From the NCBI GenBank assembly GCA_035460965.1, contig DATHWB010000339.1, positions 1 to 10,368 on the forward strand: DNA of 10,368 nucleotides. Reading direction: 5' to 3'. The stretch's first letter is position 1. Each line of letters starts with the position of its first letter. Positions 8,372-10,368 of the stretch are shown piece by piece. The translations under genes were made by a program, and so were the position numbers. The notes below the pieces were generated by a model. That model was not told the DNA's origin, did no database searches, and saw only the letters and a list, made by a program, of their open reading frames with translations. Source of the DNA: DATHWB01 sp035460965. Its GTDB lineage: Bacteria > Actinomycetota > Acidimicrobiia > Spongiisociales > ZC4RG35.

Positions 8372-8854
8372 TTGCCGGGATCCTGGGGGCACCTCGCCCG
8401 TCGCTTCTTCTGGTCGCTGCGGGCGGCACGCCTGACCGTCGACGAGACGGCCGAAGTGCGGGCCATGCTCCCTGACCACCTGGCGGCGGCGTTCTTCGAC
8501 CAACCCCGAGCCGACGTCCGGCACGGCCTCGACTGTGCCCGTCACGTCCGACACGGGGGCGGCTCGGCCGATCTGGTGTTGGCGGCGCTGGTGCACGACA
8601 TCGGCAAGCGGCATGCGCGGCTGGGCGTCGTCGGCCGAAGTCTCGCCTCGCTCCTGGCCCGCCTGCATCTCCCGGCCCCGGGCCGACTGGGGATCTACCT
8701 GGATCATGCGGTTCTCGGCGCCGACGAGCTGTCCCGGCTGGGCGCCCCCGAGTTGGTCGTGCACTTGACCCGACACCACCACGGGCCGCGGCCGGCGGGC
8801 GTGGACGAGGAGGATTGGAAGCTGTTCGCCGCCGCCGACTCGACGGTCGTGTGA
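8372..8854 (+). CDS. Small HD-domain protein, putative metal-dependent phosphohydrolase
   Basis: 160 residues if started at TTG 8372, four bases after the preceding stop. The upstream frame lies within the zinc-finger gene, and the next ATG (8465) would cut off GHLARRFFWSL (6-16), which I recognise as the conserved start of similar actinobacterial HD proteins; hence TTG, with some doubt. HD-superfamily metal ligands appear in order: His51 (RHGLDCARHV), His75-Asp76 (LAALVHDIGKRHA), and Asp156 (FAAADST) near the C-terminus. Additional conserved-looking histidines lie in YLDHAVLGADEL (109-120) and LTRHHHGP (132-139). There is no second domain, signal peptide or membrane segment. HD proteins hydrolyse phosphate esters, often nucleotides; the substrate is unknown. 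Its close packing with the DksA-like gene and scpA suggests shared expression rather than a demonstrated shared function. Confidence 0.85.
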   Translation: MPGSWGHLARRFFWSLRAARLTVDETAEVRAMLPDHLAAAFFDQPRADVRHGLDCARHVRHGGGSADLVLAALVHDIGKRHARLGVVGRSLASLLARLHLPAPGRLGIYLDHAVLGADELSRLGAPELVVHLTRHHHGPRPAGVDEEDWKLFAAADSTVV

Positions 8855-8872
8855 GACGGGGAAACCACCGGG

Positions 8873-8878
8873 TAGCCT
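8873..8878 (+). promoter_or_regulatory. Weak -10-like element before scpA
   Basis: The 34-base gap between the HD gene and scpA contains TAGCCT (TAnnnT), ten bases before the scpA ATG. A transcript from it would have a leader of only about four bases. No -35 is recognisable, and no good Shine-Dalgarno precedes scpA, which is compatible with a near-leaderless start. Could be chance. Confidence 0.25.
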
Positions 8879-8888
8879 CGTCCGAGTC

Positions 8889-9650
8889 ATGACGTACCAC
8901 GTCCGCACTGCGGTGTTCGAGGGTCCCCTCGACCTGCTCCTCCAGCTGATCACCCGCCATCAGGTGGACGTGACCTCGCTCAGCCTGTCCGACCTCGTCA
9001 CCGAGTACATCGCCCATCTCGAAGAGATGCGCACCCTCGACCTCGACGTCACCTCCGAGTTCCTGCTCATCGCCGCCACGCTGATCCAGTTGAAGATCAG
9101 ACAGTTGCTGCCCACCGACGCCGAGTTCGACCTCGACGAGGAGCTCGAGCTCATGGAGGAGCGCGACCGGCTCCTCAGTCGACTGCTCATGTGCGTCACA
9201 TTCAAGGACGTGGCTGCCGTGCTCTCCGCCCGGCTGCAGGTGACGAATCGGTTCGTCGCTCGTACCGGCGGGATCGATCAGCCGATCGTGGTGGCCCCCC
9301 CGATGGTCGATCCCGGAGTGGATGCGGCCGGTCTCGCCGACATCGCCGTCCGGGTCTTCGCGACACGGCACGCAGAACCGGACCTCGACCACCTGGAGCT
9401 CGACCTGCCCTCGGTGCAGTCGGCGATCGAGGAACTCCGGGTCAGGGTGGCCGAGCAGGCCGAGACCACGTTCGATTCGCTCGTCGCCCATTGCACCCGT
9501 CGGGTCGAGATCGCCGCATACTTCCTGGCGTTGCTGGAGATGGCCAGGTGGGGCCTGGTCGAGCTGGCACAGGAGGATTGGCTGGACGAGATCGAGGTGC
9601 GGCGGGGGAGAGGCGGCCGGGGAGACCTGGTCTCCGAGTGGGCGCAGTGA
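8889..9650 (+). CDS. scpA: Segregation and condensation protein A (kleisin)
   Basis: ScpA bridges the heads of the SMC dimer and carries ScpB, forming the condensin that organises and helps segregate the chromosome. 253 residues, normal length. The N-terminal SMC-binding part is diagnostic: FEGPLDLLLQLI (10-21), then DVTSLSLSDLVTEYI (27-41) and EFLLIAATLIQLKIRQLLP (57-75). A Glu/Asp/Leu-rich stretch (78-100) forms the linker region, and the C-terminal winged helix ends with VEIAAYFLALLEMARWGLVEL (206-226), the kleisin contact with the other SMC head. ATG 8889 places FEGPLDLLL at the usual distance from the start. The stop overlaps the scpB ATG by one base (TGATG). Identification is secure. 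Confidence 0.97.
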   Translation: MTYHVRTAVFEGPLDLLLQLITRHQVDVTSLSLSDLVTEYIAHLEEMRTLDLDVTSEFLLIAATLIQLKIRQLLPTDAEFDLDEELELMEERDRLLSRLLMCVTFKDVAAVLSARLQVTNRFVARTGGIDQPIVVAPPMVDPGVDAAGLADIAVRVFATRHAEPDLDHLELDLPSVQSAIEELRVRVAEQAETTFDSLVAHCTRRVEIAAYFLALLEMARWGLVELAQEDWLDEIEVRRGRGGRGDLVSEWAQ

Positions 9651-10207
9651 TGGAGACAGTCGGCGCCCTCGAGGCCATCCTGTTCGTCACCGAGAACCCG
9701 GTCCCCACCTCCGAGCTCGCCGAGTTGATGGAGATGTCGAGCGACGACGTGACGGCGGCGCTGACGGGTCTCGCCGAGGTGCTCGACGCCCGCGGGAGCG
9801 GCCTCACCGTCCGTCAGGTGGCGGGTGGCTGGCGGCTGTACACCAGACCCGAGGCGTACCCGTACCTGGAACGGTTCGCGGCCGGACCGACGGCCCGCAA
9901 ACTGTCGGCCGCCGCCCTGGAGGTGCTGTCGGTGATCGCCTACCGCCAGCCGGTGTCCCGGGGTCAGATCGCCGAGATACGGGGAGTCGACTCCGACTCG
10001 TCGATCCGTTCCCTCGAGCGACTGGGGCTCGTCGAGGAGGCGGGGCGCCTGCCCACCCCCGGCAACCCTGCCGTCTACCGGACGTCGGACCTGTTCCTCG
10101 AGAAGCTGGGGCTCAACTCCCTGGACGAGCTGCCGCCACTGGCCGAGCACGTGCCGCCCGCGTCGGTCGTGGAGGCGCTGGAGGAGACCTTCCGCGTGGT
10201 CGAGTGA
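9650..10207 (+). CDS. scpB: Segregation and condensation protein B
   Basis: ScpB is the winged-helix partner that dimerises on ScpA in the SMC complex. 185 residues, typical. The start motif LEAILFVTENPVPTSELAEL (7-26) is the family's first winged helix; GGWRLYTRPE (59-68) follows, then the second domain with LSAAALEVLSVIAYRQPVSR (85-104), IRGVDSDSSIRSLERLGLVEE (110-130) and TPGNPAVYRTSDLFLEKLGL (136-155). I chose ATG 9650 because it lies one base inside the scpA stop; a GTG immediately before it (9647) is an equally in-frame alternative adding one residue. The stop overlaps the next start (GTGA). The protein ends shortly after the conserved part without the long acidic tail of some homologues. 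Confidence 0.96.
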   Translation: METVGALEAILFVTENPVPTSELAELMEMSSDDVTAALTGLAEVLDARGSGLTVRQVAGGWRLYTRPEAYPYLERFAAGPTARKLSAAALEVLSVIAYRQPVSRGQIAEIRGVDSDSSIRSLERLGLVEEAGRLPTPGNPAVYRTSDLFLEKLGLNSLDELPPLAEHVPPASVVEALEETFRVVE

Positions 10208-10368
10208 GCGAGATCCGTCTTCAGAAGGCGATCAGCGCGGCCGGCCTGATGTCTCGACGGGCAGCGGAAGAGCTGATCCGTGAGGGCCGTGTCACAGTCG
10301 ACGGTCGAGTGGCGATACTGGGCGACCGTTGCGATCCCGAACGGTCCGTCGTCACCGTCGACGGTTCC
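10204..10368 (+). CDS. rluB: Pseudouridine synthase RluB/RsuA family, 5' end (continues past the window)
   Basis: 55 codons are visible, starting at GTG 10204 overlapping the scpB stop. The sequence is an S4 RNA-binding domain: RLQKAISAAGLMSRRAAEEL (5-24) followed by IREGRVTVDGRV (25-36) and a final strand pair VVTVDG. This is how the rRNA pseudouridine synthases of the RsuA/RluB family begin, and a member of that family follows scpB in many bacteria, including M. tuberculosis as I recall. The catalytic domain with its aspartate is outside the window, so RluB versus another RsuA-family enzyme rests on position. Confidence 0.9.
   Translation, partial: MSEIRLQKAISAAGLMSRRAAEELIREGRVTVDGRVAILGDRCDPERSVVTVDGS

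Noticed and set aside
8337..9491. Minus-strand open frame (384 codons) opposite the HD gene and scpA, and similar ones opposite ald (5983-7158) and xerD (7306-8466)
   Set aside because: Arg/Pro/Gly-rich shadows without motifs or a plausible ribosome site, spanning boundaries of real genes.

Overview
The window reads as a core chromosomal segment of a GC-rich actinobacterium. The gene order recN - pyrG - ADP-ribose NUDIX - xerD - scpA - scpB - rluB is, as I recall it, the classical actinomycetotal neighbourhood (M. tuberculosis Rv1696 to Rv1711 region). The HD-domain protein with its Gly-His-Leu-Ala-Arg-Arg-Phe-Phe start resembles proteins I associate with Acidimicrobiia, so I lean to that class; this is an inference, not something the sequence proves. 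All genes are on the + strand, and most neighbours overlap by 1 to 8 bases or are a few bases apart.

Layout. (1) 1-1292: 3' two thirds of recN, the DNA-repair SMC-like ATPase. (2) 1289-3662: a two-gene acyl-CoA module, a crotonase-fold protein lacking both catalytic glutamates (ECHDC3-like) and an AMP-forming acyl-CoA synthetase of the DmdB/plant AAE type. (3) 3663-3833: the only sizeable intergenic gap (171 bp), with tandem hairpins that look like a terminator, an extended -10 promoter candidate and a 17-codon leader reading frame whose stop overlaps the pyrG start. (4) 3834-7137: pyrG (CTP synthase), an ADP-ribose-type NUDIX hydrolase and ald (alanine dehydrogenase), chained by 4-base overlaps. 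(5) 7141-8854: xerD, a DksA/TraR-type zinc-finger protein and a small HD-domain hydrolase. (6) 8889-10368: scpA, scpB and the S4-domain start of rluB.

How it fits together. The housekeeping theme is chromosome maintenance: RecN repairs breaks, XerD resolves dimers, and ScpA/ScpB are the kleisin and winged-helix partners of SMC. PyrG, the NUDIX enzyme and Ald are nucleotide, NAD-derivative and alanine metabolism genes carried in the same probable operon.

Departures from the textbook order are the acyl-CoA pair between recN and pyrG, ald between the NUDIX gene and xerD, and a DksA-like plus HD gene pair where many actinobacteria carry a ParA-like ATPase before scpA. I see no mobile element, CRISPR array, tRNA, rRNA or defence system. 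The interest lies in these insertions and in the regulatory detail at the pyrG and crotonase starts, not in a wholly new system.
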